IMG/VR virus record: IMGVR_UViG_3300027968_000004
Span: 1-49,503 of that record
DNA from: a virus
DNA: 49,503 bases
Direction: 5' to 3' (one strand)
Each line of letters opens with the position of its first letter. Positions within the stretch are counted from its first letter, which is position 1. Positions 1-9,185 of this stretch are shown here, piece after piece. The notes beneath the pieces were generated by a model. That model saw only the letters and a program-made list of their open reading frames with translations. It was not told where the DNA came from and ran no database searches. The position numbers and the translations under genes were made by a program.

Positions 1-2940
1 GTTCCATCCGTTCTGTAATGGCGCGGGCCAGCCCGCTGAATAGGCCGTCCCCAATGTCCAATAGTTTTCCGCGGATGTAATTGTTTCGTTTGGAGCAGAA
101 ATGCTGTTATTCCACTGCCCGTCAATATAAAGATTTAGGGTTGAATTATTGTACGTTGCTGCCACATGATGAGGAAAACTCCAATTAAGAGCATAAGTGG
201 ATTTAACTATAGATGGGCTGCCCGTCCATGCTGCCGCATAAACATATCCGGAAGTATCTACAAACAAATGCGGCTCATAATTTGTCGGTGTTCCAAATGG
301 TGCTGCGCTCGTTCTTCCGATTATCCCTGTCGTATTATTCCAAGCGGAACTCCCCGGAACTACCCATCCGCCAATTGACCAAGTGGTTGATGTTCCGCTG
401 CCATTGGAAACATAAAACGCAGAACTGCCGTTAAAGGCCGCTGTGCCAGCGATTGCATCGCCGGGGGCAAGCACCGACCAGCCCGATACTCCCGTTGAGC
501 CAACCGCTGTCAGTGTTGATCCCGAGCGGGTTCCAAGACTGCCCATGCTGCCGTTGTCAAGCGGCCAATAATAGGTTGGAGAAAGCGACTGAATCACTCC
601 GTAAGACGGTCTTGCCGATAGATACGCGTTTGTTATGGTGCCGGTATTCAAGCCACCAAGGCCGCCGCCATTAACAACAGCATACCTTCCTCCGCCATCG
701 GGCCAATTGCCAAGGGTGTGATAACCAATGAGTCCCAGGCTTCGTAGTGTTCCGTTGGGATCAAACTGGTTCACCCCATTTACAAGATGGGTAGCGATAT
801 GCCCATTGGCGTCGTGCAAGAGGGTTCCACCGGAGGGAGAAAAGCTACCCGAAGGAGGATTTCCACTAGCCATCGACCACTGCCAAGTTGTTCCCTGTGG
901 AACAAAGGCCTCTACGAATCCATTGCCAGGAAAAGCGGGAAGTTGGACATAAAAATCCCACGCCAGCGCAGTTGCTGGGTTACCTCCCTGCGGATAAATC
1001 TGAATGGCTGAGATTGCCGCATTATCTCCCTGAGCTATCCAGTAAGCGAGAAGGTTCTGGCTCGGATTTCCTCCGCTCGCGTAATTTTGCTGTGTGGTGC
1101 TTAATGTAGAAATACCAGTGTAAGAGCCGCCTGCATAGCCGTTACTCGTCATGAATTCAAGGCGGAGGTGAGACCCAGCTTGGCTTGCCGCGCTATACCA
1201 AGAACCAATTTTGTACCATGTAGCACTCGATGGATTTGGAAGGGCCTGAATGTTGCGCGCAACGCGCGTTTGCCCGTCCATTGTCATGGTGTCCATGTTG
1301 CGGACGAGAACCGCCTTAACGCCCCAAATGTAAGCCCAATCAGACGTTGATGCGGCGTTGGTAAAAATGGCTTGGCCTTGTAACTCTGTTGAGTTTGAAG
1401 GAACTGTGTACGTTCCACTGAACTTTGTCCATGAAGTAGGAGCGCCCATGGCTATCAATTGACCATCACCATAATTACCACGATAAAACAGCCAATTGCC
1501 TGCGCCCCCAGTCTCGATCCAAAACTCAAAGTAATAAGATTCTCCAGGGATCATCTGGAAAATGTTGGACATAGAATCTCCTCCGTAATTCGCGGAGGAT
1601 ACGTTGTAAATCACGCTGCCCGTCTGACCGCCGGGGAGAGTTACGCCAGTTTTTATCTGAGAATTTTCAGACCACCCCGGCGCCGTCTGGCCATTTGAAC
1701 CCACCATTGCTGAACCGTTGTAAATCAGGTTCTCATGATTGTTCATGGCGGGGGTTTTGTTGTAGTTTGAGCTGTCGCCAATATTATCCAAAATTTTATT
1801 GAGATGCCCGCCCTGAGCAAAATCAATTAGAGCACGATTGGCAGCATCGACGGCCGCCACGGCATTCATACCGCCGCCGTTAATCACAGCATATCTGCCG
1901 CCTCCATCAGGCCAGTGCTGAAGAGTATGATAACCAATAAGCCCAAGTGTTCTTGCGGTTCCATTGGGATCATATTGATTTACTGAGTTATTTAAATTGG
2001 TGGATATATTCCCGTTGGCATCATGCAGAAGGGTTCCTCCCGCAGGAGCAAAGCTTCCTGTCGGTGGAGTAGCCGCCTCCATTGCCCAATTCCAATTAGT
2101 GCCGTCCGGAACATGCGCCTCCACAATTCCGTTTCCCGGATTTGCCGGAAATTTCATGTAGAAATCCCATGAGGTCGCTGTTGCGGAATTTCCTGTATTA
2201 GGATAAATATTGATCGAAGAAAGAGCTTGGTTATCGCCTTGTGCAATCCAATAAGCCGAAAGATTATTTGATGGGTTGCCGCCCGCTCCGTAGTTTTGCT
2301 GCCCTGCCAGTAATGTGGAAAGCCCTGTTACTGCGCTTCCCCCGTAACCATTAGAGCTTGTGAGCTTCAACTGTAGATGCGAGCCCGCTTTCGTAGAATT
2401 GCTCGACCAGGTACCAACTTTATACCAAGTTGAGGCAGAAGGATTCGGCGTCTTTTTATAATAAATTGTCGCTGGTTTTGCCTCGGGTCCGGGCGCCGAT
2501 GATATCACATGAAAAGAAGTCATCGGCGGTGACGGTGTCTGAGACGGTGTTGTTGTCGTTGATGCCGGTGGCGGAGACGTAGCCGGCGAAGAAGCCATCG
2601 GAGAATTGGGAGTTACTGGTGGAGGGGGCGCTGTGGCTACAGCCTGACTTTCTACTGTAAGAACTTTTCCTATGGCCTGTCCCGCTGTTGCTTGAATTTG
2701 TGATGGAATTGTTGGGAGTGCGCGTGAAAAAGTGGGTGTATCCGGAAAAAATCGTGTAGTATAAATATCCGCGTTTGGATCAACTGGGGGATTGGCACGA
2801 TTAGGAGAGGGGTTCCCGGGAACCGAAAGTTGTGTGCCTGGGTCTTGAGGCGGCGCCTGAGGCACACTTATGTTGATAGGCGTGAGGCCGGCCTTCTCTT
2901 TTAATTCCGGTGTTGAGATTCTTTGCTCTATTCTCGGCAT
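1..2940 (-). CDS. Tail fibre / receptor-binding protein, cut by the window edge
   Basis: Open from ATG at 2940 to the left edge (980 codons, no stop), so the C-terminus is missing here. After about 80 residues comes a Pro/Thr-rich linker (residues ~115-155), then a beta-rich module of about 190 residues starting near residue 170. A CBM4/9-like jelly-roll stretch follows, then a second copy of the beta-rich module displaced by 1209 bp, and finally a LamG/concanavalin-like domain (HHVAATYNNSTLNLYIDG) truncated at the edge. It lies downstream of the nozzle gene with a 1-bp gap, the usual place for the distal tail protein. Sugar-binding domains suggest host surface recognition. Joining the window ends would add 22 codons and a TAG at 49435-49437, immediately before the endolysin gene. 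Fibre identity is inferred from domains and position. Confidence 0.75.
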   Translation of the reverse strand, partial: MPRIEQRISTPELKEKAGLTPINISVPQAPPQDPGTQLSVPGNPSPNRANPPVDPNADIYTTRFFPDTPTFSRALPTIPSQIQATAGQAIGKVLTVESQAVATAPPPPVTPNSPMASSPATSPPPASTTTTPSQTPSPPMTSFHVISSAPGPEAKPATIYYKKTPNPSASTWYKVGTWSSNSTKAGSHLQLKLTSSNGYGGSAVTGLSTLLAGQQNYGAGGNPSNNLSAYWIAQGDNQALSSINIYPNTGNSATATSWDFYMKFPANPGNGIVEAHVPDGTNWNWAMEAATPPTGSFAPAGGTLLHDANGNISTNLNNSVNQYDPNGTARTLGLIGYHTLQHWPDGGGRYAVINGGGMNAVAAVDAANRALIDFAQGGHLNKILDNIGDSSNYNKTPAMNNHENLIYNGSAMVGSNGQTAPGWSENSQIKTGVTLPGGQTGSVIYNVSSANYGGDSMSNIFQMIPGESYYFEFWIETGGAGNWLFYRGNYGDGQLIAMGAPTSWTKFSGTYTVPSNSTELQGQAIFTNAASTSDWAYIWGVKAVLVRNMDTMTMDGQTRVARNIQALPNPSSATWYKIGSWYSAASQAGSHLRLEFMTSNGYAGGSYTGISTLSTTQQNYASGGNPSQNLLAYWIAQGDNAAISAIQIYPQGGNPATALAWDFYVQLPAFPGNGFVEAFVPQGTTWQWSMASGNPPSGSFSPSGGTLLHDANGHIATHLVNGVNQFDPNGTLRSLGLIGYHTLGNWPDGGGRYAVVNGGGLGGLNTGTITNAYLSARPSYGVIQSLSPTYYWPLDNGSMGSLGTRSGSTLTAVGSTGVSGWSVLAPGDAIAGTAAFNGSSAFYVSNGSGTSTTWSIGGWVVPGSSAWNNTTGIIGRTSAAPFGTPTNYEPHLFVDTSGYVYAAAWTGSPSIVKSTYALNWSFPHHVAATYNNSTLNLYIDGQWNNSISAPNETITSAENYWTLGTAYSAGWPAPLQNGWN
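661..2433 (-). repeat. Diverged internal duplication in the fibre gene
   Basis: Segments ~1870-2433 and ~661-1230 are diverged copies offset by 1209 bp (403 codons). Both encode a stretch starting TWYK(V/I)G and containing SHL(Q/R)L, AYWIAQGDN, GTLLHDANG, LIGYHTL and WPDGGGRYAV. They flank a different jelly-roll module, so the repeat unit is module plus spacer. Such duplications build long fibres. Confidence 0.85.
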
Positions 2941-2941
2941 A

Positions 2942-5842
2942 TTACTCTTGCGCTAGCAAAGCTCCCCAGATGGAAAGCGTTAACAATTCATTTCTGGCTG
3001 CTTCAGCCGGAAAAGATAATTTAATTTGCAGGTGTCGACAAACAACAGCGTCGTTGCCTTGCAGCAAATAAAAACGATTGCTCATTATAGATTGACTTGG
3101 TGTCAATACTGGGGGGTCTGCAACATAATTATTAAGGGTTTCAAAATTACCATTTATCTCATCGAGAAGTACGCTGACAGTCGGAATGCTTCCAACCTGC
3201 TGCAATTCAGCTGTGATAGACGATATCTCTGCAAGTTGACCGGGCTGTGCCAAAACAACGCTTCCAACTGTCATGTAGGCCGAATAAGTGTTACCCAAAT
3301 CTGTAAAAGTGGTCATTGATCTGGCGGCAATTTGTCCATTGCTCATGCCTAACAATAGTTGGTGCTGCCCGGGCGATGTCTCAACGGATTGCATTGCAGT
3401 AAATCCGGCTGAAATAGTCGCTTTAGGACTCCACGCCGGACCGCCTTCAGGAGGCTGATTCCAATTGCAGCGAAACCAATTCTGAACTCCGTCCGCAATA
3501 TAAACAGCCTTTTCACTAGTTCCTGCAATAATTGCTGCCACATAAACTTTTGTAGGATCAAAGCTAGATTCTAATAAGTTACCGATAACAAAACCTGCTT
3601 CGTTAATTCCTGCACTGGACCATTGAATAAATTGACGATCAGCAGTATACAGAAAAATATTTGATCCTTGAATATCCAAAGCATTGTAAGAAAGCAGTCC
3701 CAGGCCAGGTGTATACGGCATAACGTAAAAGGTTGGAATGTTGGTACCAACAATTATATAAAGATCGCTTTGAGTAAAGACCAGTAATCCGTTGGCCGTG
3801 GGAACCAAGCGATTAACTTGTGTTGGAAAAACAAAATAATTGGCTGGAGGAAACGCTTCCGCGCCGTTGCCTAAGAGCGTGTCGGGTCCTCCTGAAAAAT
3901 ACACAATGTTTCCTACAACACCCCAAACCCGGCCAGCATGATAAGCGAATTTAGTTAGTCCGCTCGGAGGGGGATCATTTGCATGAGCAAGGGGTGCCTG
4001 CTGTGTAATATTCAGAGAAGTATCGTTTGCACTATCTGTGATAACCTGGCTCGTATTCGGATATGGCGAAGTAGGAAGATTGAAAAAAGTGGAGCCGCCG
4101 TCTGTTGTACGAAAAACCCAAATTTGATTGACCTGTGGATCGGTGCTCGCTGTTAAAGTAACATTGACTCCAGCCGAATTATTAAACGGGCCTGTTCCCG
4201 CGCTTGGTGGAGTTGCTGTACTTACGTGCCCACTGTTACTGTTACCATAAGCTACCACATATTGATAGCCGGACGTGGCACTAAAAGAACCGGAATTCGA
4301 GCTAACAGATACTGGGGGTCCGCCCGTGGCCCAGATCGTAACTTTAACTACATCAATGTACCAAGTAGCGACGGAATTGCTTGCTGTATTAAGCCCTTGA
4401 ATTCTTACACCGAAATTACTTGTACTTAAAGATGTAGCACTCCAATTTGCGCCCCAAAAATCGCCCTGTCCCCCTAAAGTGACATAACCATTGGAGCTCG
4501 GCAGTTGAATACCAATTCTTGTATTCCCTACTGGCACGCCTCCTTGAAGTAACTGTACATTAAGATAAGAACCGTTTGGGTTTGATGGTTGATAACCCTT
4601 AATTTGAACCTGAATACCTTGAATTGTAGTTTGTGTGGATAGGTTAAAATTAAAGCCGGTTGCTTGCAGGTAGTCAGTTTGATTGGCAGCGGGTACCTGG
4701 TAATAAACTGTTAACGTAAAACCGTTTACTGCCGCCGATGCTCCATTGCCGGGCGCTCCCGTACAATCACAGGAGAAGGACAAACCAAAAGCCGAAGAAT
4801 TTACTACGGCAGGGGTCAGGCTCGTACCGAGCCCCCAAAGATCGTTTGAACCACCATACGTTTGTGCGGTCAAAGTAGAGGGCCACGGCGAAGCATTATA
4901 TCTGTTTGCTGAGCCATTTACACCAACAAGCTGCACGACAGAATCATAAACCGCGCTGGTTCCGCCAGTCTGTTCACGGCTAACTGATGCCGCGACTCCT
5001 AATATTATCGCGTTGGCAGGAATGCTAAAACCAAAATTTGTAACAACGATGGAGGTCGAACTACCGCCCGCCGGCAAAGAAGTTGTAGCCGTGCTGGTTG
5101 TTCCTTCGACTGCCGTGACGTTGCCCCAAGAAGAGCCGCCGCCAATTTGTGTAGCTGATTTTGGTGCGTTTGGGCCAGTAGATGTTGAAGCAATGGAGCC
5201 TGCATTAGCAGAAGCATAAGTACCGTCTTCAGCTGTTATATTCCCGGGGCTAGACCATGCGGCGCCTCCTGTAACTGGAACATCGCTACCAGAAGAACAA
5301 ATATTTGGACCGGAAGCTCCAGAAAAATCACCAATAGAAATGCCCCATTTCCGAGTTGATCCTCCGTCAGTCCAAGCAACAAGATCGACGCCATCGCCCA
5401 TATAAAGGGTGTTGCCGACTCCTTGAAAGAAGCACTTCCCGGCGCCGTTTGCTTTATTTAAAATTACTGTGGCGGCTGTTGGGGTTACATTATAAACGGC
5501 ACTTGCAGTATCGACGATAACATCTATTGGGTTTGGAACATTTTTAATTTGTCGAAAAGAATAAAACCCTAAAATAGGTGTGGCTACCGTAGCCGTCGAA
5601 AAAAGGATCAATCCCGGTCGGCGGATCATGGTGCCATAATTAGTGAGCTCCATGTTTAGCCCATCGATCAACATATCCGTGCGGGAGCCCAAGAACCTTG
5701 CTTCGTATCGGCTAGTAGGCCCATTAAACGGACTGCGCTGTGTCCGCAAACCGGAAAAGAAAGTTTGCGTTGTGATGGGATAATAGTGCGTGGGCTTCTT
5801 GGGAGGAGCACCAACAACTTGTAGAATTCCAAGATCAGGCAT
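2942..5842 (-). CDS. Tail nozzle / stabilisation-like structural protein
   Basis: 966 residues. The N-terminus resembles podoviral nozzle or tail tubular B proteins: an N-terminal GLNMELTNYGTMIRRPG segment followed by a beta-propeller-like series (YNVT, LYMGDG, VYFSGGPD, LYIIVGTN, QFIQWSS). The middle (~180-560) is Ser/Thr/Gly-rich beta sandwich sequence that may be inserted decoration domains. The C-terminal 350 residues carry the propeller-like repeats. It lies between the adaptor pair and the fibre, matching the T7 order gp11-gp12-fibre. No Shine-Dalgarno is visible before ATG 5842 (upstream GTAAAAACAACGATTT), so coupling to the gene 12 bp upstream is likely. Assignment rests on N-terminal pattern, size and order. 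Confidence 0.6.
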   Translation of the reverse strand: MPDLGILQVVGAPPKKPTHYYPITTQTFFSGLRTQRSPFNGPTSRYEARFLGSRTDMLIDGLNMELTNYGTMIRRPGLILFSTATVATPILGFYSFRQIKNVPNPIDVIVDTASAVYNVTPTAATVILNKANGAGKCFFQGVGNTLYMGDGVDLVAWTDGGSTRKWGISIGDFSGASGPNICSSGSDVPVTGGAAWSSPGNITAEDGTYASANAGSIASTSTGPNAPKSATQIGGGSSWGNVTAVEGTTSTATTSLPAGGSSTSIVVTNFGFSIPANAIILGVAASVSREQTGGTSAVYDSVVQLVGVNGSANRYNASPWPSTLTAQTYGGSNDLWGLGTSLTPAVVNSSAFGLSFSCDCTGAPGNGASAAVNGFTLTVYYQVPAANQTDYLQATGFNFNLSTQTTIQGIQVQIKGYQPSNPNGSYLNVQLLQGGVPVGNTRIGIQLPSSNGYVTLGGQGDFWGANWSATSLSTSNFGVRIQGLNTASNSVATWYIDVVKVTIWATGGPPVSVSSNSGSFSATSGYQYVVAYGNSNSGHVSTATPPSAGTGPFNNSAGVNVTLTASTDPQVNQIWVFRTTDGGSTFFNLPTSPYPNTSQVITDSANDTSLNITQQAPLAHANDPPPSGLTKFAYHAGRVWGVVGNIVYFSGGPDTLLGNGAEAFPPANYFVFPTQVNRLVPTANGLLVFTQSDLYIIVGTNIPTFYVMPYTPGLGLLSYNALDIQGSNIFLYTADRQFIQWSSAGINEAGFVIGNLLESSFDPTKVYVAAIIAGTSEKAVYIADGVQNWFRCNWNQPPEGGPAWSPKATISAGFTAMQSVETSPGQHQLLLGMSNGQIAARSMTTFTDLGNTYSAYMTVGSVVLAQPGQLAEISSITAELQQVGSIPTVSVLLDEINGNFETLNNYVADPPVLTPSQSIMSNRFYLLQGNDAVVCRHLQIKLSFPAEAARNELLTLSIWGALLAQE

Positions 5843-5854
5843 AAATCGTTGTTT

Positions 5855-6892
5855 TTACCACGGGTAGCCGTAGTTGTAAGGATTGGAAGGCCCTAAAGGA
5901 AGCACCGTGCCAACGCCCGTGCCCACGACCGGGTTACTGGGATAGAATCCGTAATCTTCCCTCTCGCGGTCGCCAGAGCGAACGGCAGTTTGAAGGGCGG
6001 CCTGCCACATCTGAATGGCGGTCATGGACTCTCTGGAACCCGGAGCATTATGATCTTTACAAAGAGCCAGAAAGCCCTGACGGAAAAGATAAGCATAAGA
6101 ATCAGGGATCGGTGCAATTGTACTTTGCAAAGATGTGATTACCGGCGGTTTCATCTGATAGACAGGACAAATTTGCCAAGTAATTCCGGAAAGCGGAGGC
6201 ATGGGATAAAGACGAATCGCGATGCCGCGAGGATCGGCCACTGTCCACGTGACCGTTCCATCAGTAACCGTAGTACCGGGAGTTGCATTGGGGCCGGCAT
6301 CGGGTCCACTTCCTGTGGAAGCAGATGTACCGTATCCCGACACATAAAGATAGTTCCCGTGGGGATCAATAATTTGCTGAATAGGAGAATTAGAGGGGAA
6401 TTGTTGCTGTGCGCCGGTAGGTCCTACCCCGCTCATATAAACCTGGTTGGGGAGCCAGGTTCCGTAGCGGGCGAGAGGAATAGGAATCCAAGAAAGTTGA
6501 AAAGGAGTGGCTTGGATAAAAGTCGGGTCTAATTCACGAACAGCCTCGAGCGGAAACTCTGGCTTCGGAATTGCTGTATTATTAATGTCGATGCGCGTTC
6601 CTTTTTCCAGCCAACCAAGATCGAGTACCGGTGTATTGGGCGGCCCTGATAAAGGAGAAACGCCGATATAATCCTGCTGAAAAGGAACCGTTGTAAAAGG
6701 CCTAATATAAGCACGGTTAAATTTCCAGGCAAGACTTTCTGCTAGGAACAGCTGCAAGACATCATTAGCAATTGAAACAGCCGGTTCTTGGGAAAAGCCA
6801 GAAGCGCCCAAGACAGGAACTAATTCAGCAAACGATCTTGCATAACGTACAGCATCTTGAATAGTGTAAGTTGAATTGGATAAAGTGGCCAT
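5855..6892 (-). CDS. Head-tail adaptor, T7 gp11-like (long paralogue)
   Basis: 345 residues, clearly related to the next upstream gene. Shared blocks are QEPAVSIANDVLQL...AWKFNR near the N-terminus and IAPIPDSYAYLFRQGFLA near the C-terminus. Between them is an extra insert (~145-215) with the phage tail motif of the type GTWLPNQVY...DPHGNYLYVSGYG...DGTVTWTVAD, a small beta domain often spliced into tail proteins. The likely role is a ring connecting portal and nozzle. The gap to the upstream gene is 8 bp and there is no Shine-Dalgarno. The C-terminus is rich in Pro, Gly and Tyr. Confidence 0.6.
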   Translation of the reverse strand: MATLSNSTYTIQDAVRYARSFAELVPVLGASGFSQEPAVSIANDVLQLFLAESLAWKFNRAYIRPFTTVPFQQDYIGVSPLSGPPNTPVLDLGWLEKGTRIDINNTAIPKPEFPLEAVRELDPTFIQATPFQLSWIPIPLARYGTWLPNQVYMSGVGPTGAQQQFPSNSPIQQIIDPHGNYLYVSGYGTSASTGSGPDAGPNATPGTTVTDGTVTWTVADPRGIAIRLYPMPPLSGITWQICPVYQMKPPVITSLQSTIAPIPDSYAYLFRQGFLALCKDHNAPGSRESMTAIQMWQAALQTAVRSGDREREDYGFYPSNPVVGTGVGTVLPLGPSNPYNYGYPW

Positions 6893-6900
6893 GATAGATT

Positions 6901-7629
6901 TTATTTCTGATTAATTATTCCGGCAGGATTAATGGGGCCGCCGACAGAGCGAAGTTGTCGTTGAGTGATAATTTGCCGCTCAAGGAAAATATTCTTTTCA
7001 TCTTCTGTTAATCCTTCAGAAACCGCAATGAGCTGACGGAAGAATAAATCAATAGCAAAAGCAAATTTTTCATCTCCTCTTTGTTCATAAGCCTTGGCCA
7101 GAAAACCCTGATTATAAATTGAATTCATATAATCTGGGATTGGTGCCCAAGTATCTGTCACTTGAGAAAAAACCGGAGGCGCATTTTGATAAACTAAATT
7201 GAGCGTATAAGTGGTATCGGGATTGGGAAACACACGGAAAGTGATGTTGCCGTTGCCATCGTCATTTTGAACGGCTATGTAAACAGGCTCATTTTGTGTC
7301 GAATCTAAAGTAAGCGTCCCGCGAATTTCCAATTCTTTATTAAACCCGGTACTGGTATTGTTAATCGTAGCTGTTTCTAGCCAGCCAAACGTAGGGAGCG
7401 CTATACTATAATCCTGCGCGGTACTATTGATTGATGTGGAAGCAGTAGAACGATTCCATCTCCAAGCAAAGGGTGGCGACAAAATCGCCTGCCTTACCCA
7501 GTCACCGATACTTAATGCCGGCTCATTGGGATAAGAACTATTTGCTCCAACGCCAGTTAATGGGCGAAGCTGATTGAAGGCTTGGGCAAAAGCAATGGAA
7601 CGTGCGAGTTGAATAGTTGAATTAGACAT
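6901..7629 (-). CDS. Head-tail adaptor, T7 gp11-like (short paralogue)
   Basis: 242 residues. It contains NEPALSIGDWVRQAILSPPFAWRWNR (quoted in parts: NEPALSIGDW, AWRWNR) and WAPIPDYMNSIYNQGFLAK, followed by a helical segment ending in a basic tail. This is the layout of T7-like tail tubular protein A adaptors, at about the usual length. It is the first gene after a terminator-like hairpin, and the T-rich run TTTTTTATTTTT sits directly before its ATG in place of a ribosome-binding site. The paired copy downstream suggests duplication and specialisation. Confidence 0.6.
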   Translation of the reverse strand: MSNSTIQLARSIAFAQAFNQLRPLTGVGANSSYPNEPALSIGDWVRQAILSPPFAWRWNRSTASTSINSTAQDYSIALPTFGWLETATINNTSTGFNKELEIRGTLTLDSTQNEPVYIAVQNDDGNGNITFRVFPNPDTTYTLNLVYQNAPPVFSQVTDTWAPIPDYMNSIYNQGFLAKAYEQRGDEKFAFAIDLFFRQLIAVSEGLTEDEKNIFLERQIITQRQLRSVGGPINPAGIINQK

Positions 7630-7630
7630 A

Positions 7631-7693
7631 AAAATAAAAAAGAGGTCTTACAAATGGGATGAAATCAAACTTCAAACCACCTGCGAAGACCTC
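7631..7693 (-). terminator. Terminator-like hairpin before the tail genes
   Basis: Read on the minus strand, GAGGTCTT (7693-7686) pairs perfectly with AAGACCTC (7649-7642). The second arm runs directly into TTTTTTATTTTT. The loop is long (36 nt), so termination may be partial. It separates the exordium-like gene from the tail operon. Confidence 0.5.
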
Positions 7694-7734
7694 AATCCGG
7701 AGTTCTCGCAAACTTTAAAGCAAATATTTAAACT

Positions 7735-8601
7735 TCAAAGTCCCAGCGCGCTCAAATTATTGGAAAAGAAATGCCACACCTGAGTCCAGAAATTTGCATG
7801 GTAACTAAAAATGCTGGCACTAAGAGAATAAGCCGGGAGCGGCGAAGGATTTTCACTTTGGCAATAAGGCTGCCCCTGCTCGTCGTGGCGTTTGGAATAC
7901 GTTTTTTGCACATTCCATGTTCGCCCGTTGACTTGTAAAGAAGCATTCCCGCCATTGCACAAATCTCCGTTCTCGCCAAATCCCGGGATTGTCCAGGCAT
8001 CAAGCCGTGGATCGGTGAGCATTTCTGCCAATTCGTGAGAAATAACTTGGGTGATTCTATCTAGCTGCTTTTGAGCAAGATGCAAGGAGCAAGCTAAATC
8101 AGAAGGACAACTTTCTTTCAAACAATCGTCCGTTAGAGCAGGAACAACAGCATAATCAAAACGATGGAACAAATGATAAAAGTAATCGTGAAAACCAAAA
8201 GCATTTGCCCCATTCTTTTCACAAACAACGGTGCTGCCGTCCTGCGTTCCAATCCCGGGAGCCAAGAGCAGCAAAAAGCAATTTGCTTCGGTGTCTGTTT
8301 TTGCTGCATCACGAACCGTATTCCAAATATCTTTTATTGTTAAATTTCCCGGCTGAGCATTAACCTGTTTTGTTGAAGCCACAACAAGGCTTTTTACACC
8401 ATATTGAGAAAGGATGTTCATGAATTTGCTCTGACCGAGATCAGAAACAAATTGTGTAATTTCCTTCTCAAATGGATGCTGCCCAACAAAAATGAGCCCC
8501 ACTTTAGCGTTTGCTATAATCGGACCCCCGTGATATTTAAATTCTGGGGAAAACACAGGGCTCGCCTTTGCAGCAGGAACACCCCTTTGCTTGCTCGCCA
8601 T
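7735..8601 (-). CDS. Exordium/PHI-1-like protein with HELAE motif
   Basis: 288 residues. The segment ISHELAEMLTDPRLDAW followed by a Cys-containing GDLCNGG stretch resembles the plant Exordium / phosphate-induced protein 1 family and its bacterial relatives, which carry HELAE plus DP...W. HExxE could bind a metal as in a metalloprotease, but catalysis is not established for this family. The N-terminal half has alternating strands and helices (KVGLIFVGQHPF, FLLLLAPGIGTQDG). Seven or so cysteines suggest disulphides, although no signal peptide is seen. The gene has an AAAGGAG site 6 bp before ATG. It sits between structural and tail genes, so virion association is possible. Confidence 0.5.
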   Translation of the reverse strand: MASKQRGVPAAKASPVFSPEFKYHGGPIIANAKVGLIFVGQHPFEKEITQFVSDLGQSKFMNILSQYGVKSLVVASTKQVNAQPGNLTIKDIWNTVRDAAKTDTEANCFLLLLAPGIGTQDGSTVVCEKNGANAFGFHDYFYHLFHRFDYAVVPALTDDCLKESCPSDLACSLHLAQKQLDRITQVISHELAEMLTDPRLDAWTIPGFGENGDLCNGGNASLQVNGRTWNVQKTYSKRHDEQGQPYCQSENPSPLPAYSLSASIFSYHANFWTQVWHFFSNNLSALGL

Positions 8602-8624
8602 ATTTCGCTCCTTTTAGAATTTAT

Positions 8625-9137
8625 TTAGGAACGGCCTGCTTCGATTGCGGCCACAGGATCACGGAAGAATCTTCGACCGGCAGCGGATATCCGGTTTCCG
8701 GATTTCTTCGACATCCATTCCATATAATCTGGGTCGTTACTACGCCAGATACGTCCACAATTAGTGCAGATTCCAATTTGTTCGCCCGTATCTAGATAAT
8801 GATGAACAATCGATGTGAGGCCGTGCGGACTGGGGAAATCAGAAAGTTCGTGAGAGCCTTGCAGGTGCTGACACCGAGCCTGGTCTCGTTTAAGGCTTTC
8901 CTCGAGACGCCTGCGCTGTTCGCGCATTTGCTCGCGCATCAATTCTTCATTTTTTACTTTATTGGGATCGACATACGGCTTGCGCGATTCGATAATGGCG
9001 TCGGCCAGCATCTTAAACGTCTCGATGTTGCCCTGAGCAGCCGCTTCCGTGGCTTTGGTAACAGCAGCCGTAACTGCTGAATTAATCAAAGCCTGTAAGT
9101 CTTTTGCACTTAAGGTAAGATTTTTTTCTTCTGCCAT
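8625..9137 (-). CDS. Zinc-binding coiled-coil protein
   Basis: 170 residues, starting at ATG 9137 because AAGGAG lies 6 bp upstream; an upstream in-frame ATG at 9173 has no such site. The N-terminal half is a long helix (LQALINSAVTAAVTKATEAA then EELMREQMREQRRRLEESL). The C-terminal part has a C-x2-H...H and CTNCGRIW pattern, likely one zinc site. I do not recognise the family. The late-operon position suggests a structural or assembly role. Confidence 0.7.
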   Translation of the reverse strand: MAEEKNLTLSAKDLQALINSAVTAAVTKATEAAAQGNIETFKMLADAIIESRKPYVDPNKVKNEELMREQMREQRRRLEESLKRDQARCQHLQGSHELSDFPSPHGLTSIVHHYLDTGEQIGICTNCGRIWRSNDPDYMEWMSKKSGNRISAAGRRFFRDPVAAIEAGRS

Positions 9138-9185
9138 ATTGTTCTCCTTGCCTCTGAATCCACAGAAGGCCAATGGTATTTGATT

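Noticed and set aside
5990-6532. 180-codon plus-strand frame
   Set aside because: It is the antisense of the long adaptor gene; its translation is Arg/Cys/Ser-rich with no ribosome-binding site.
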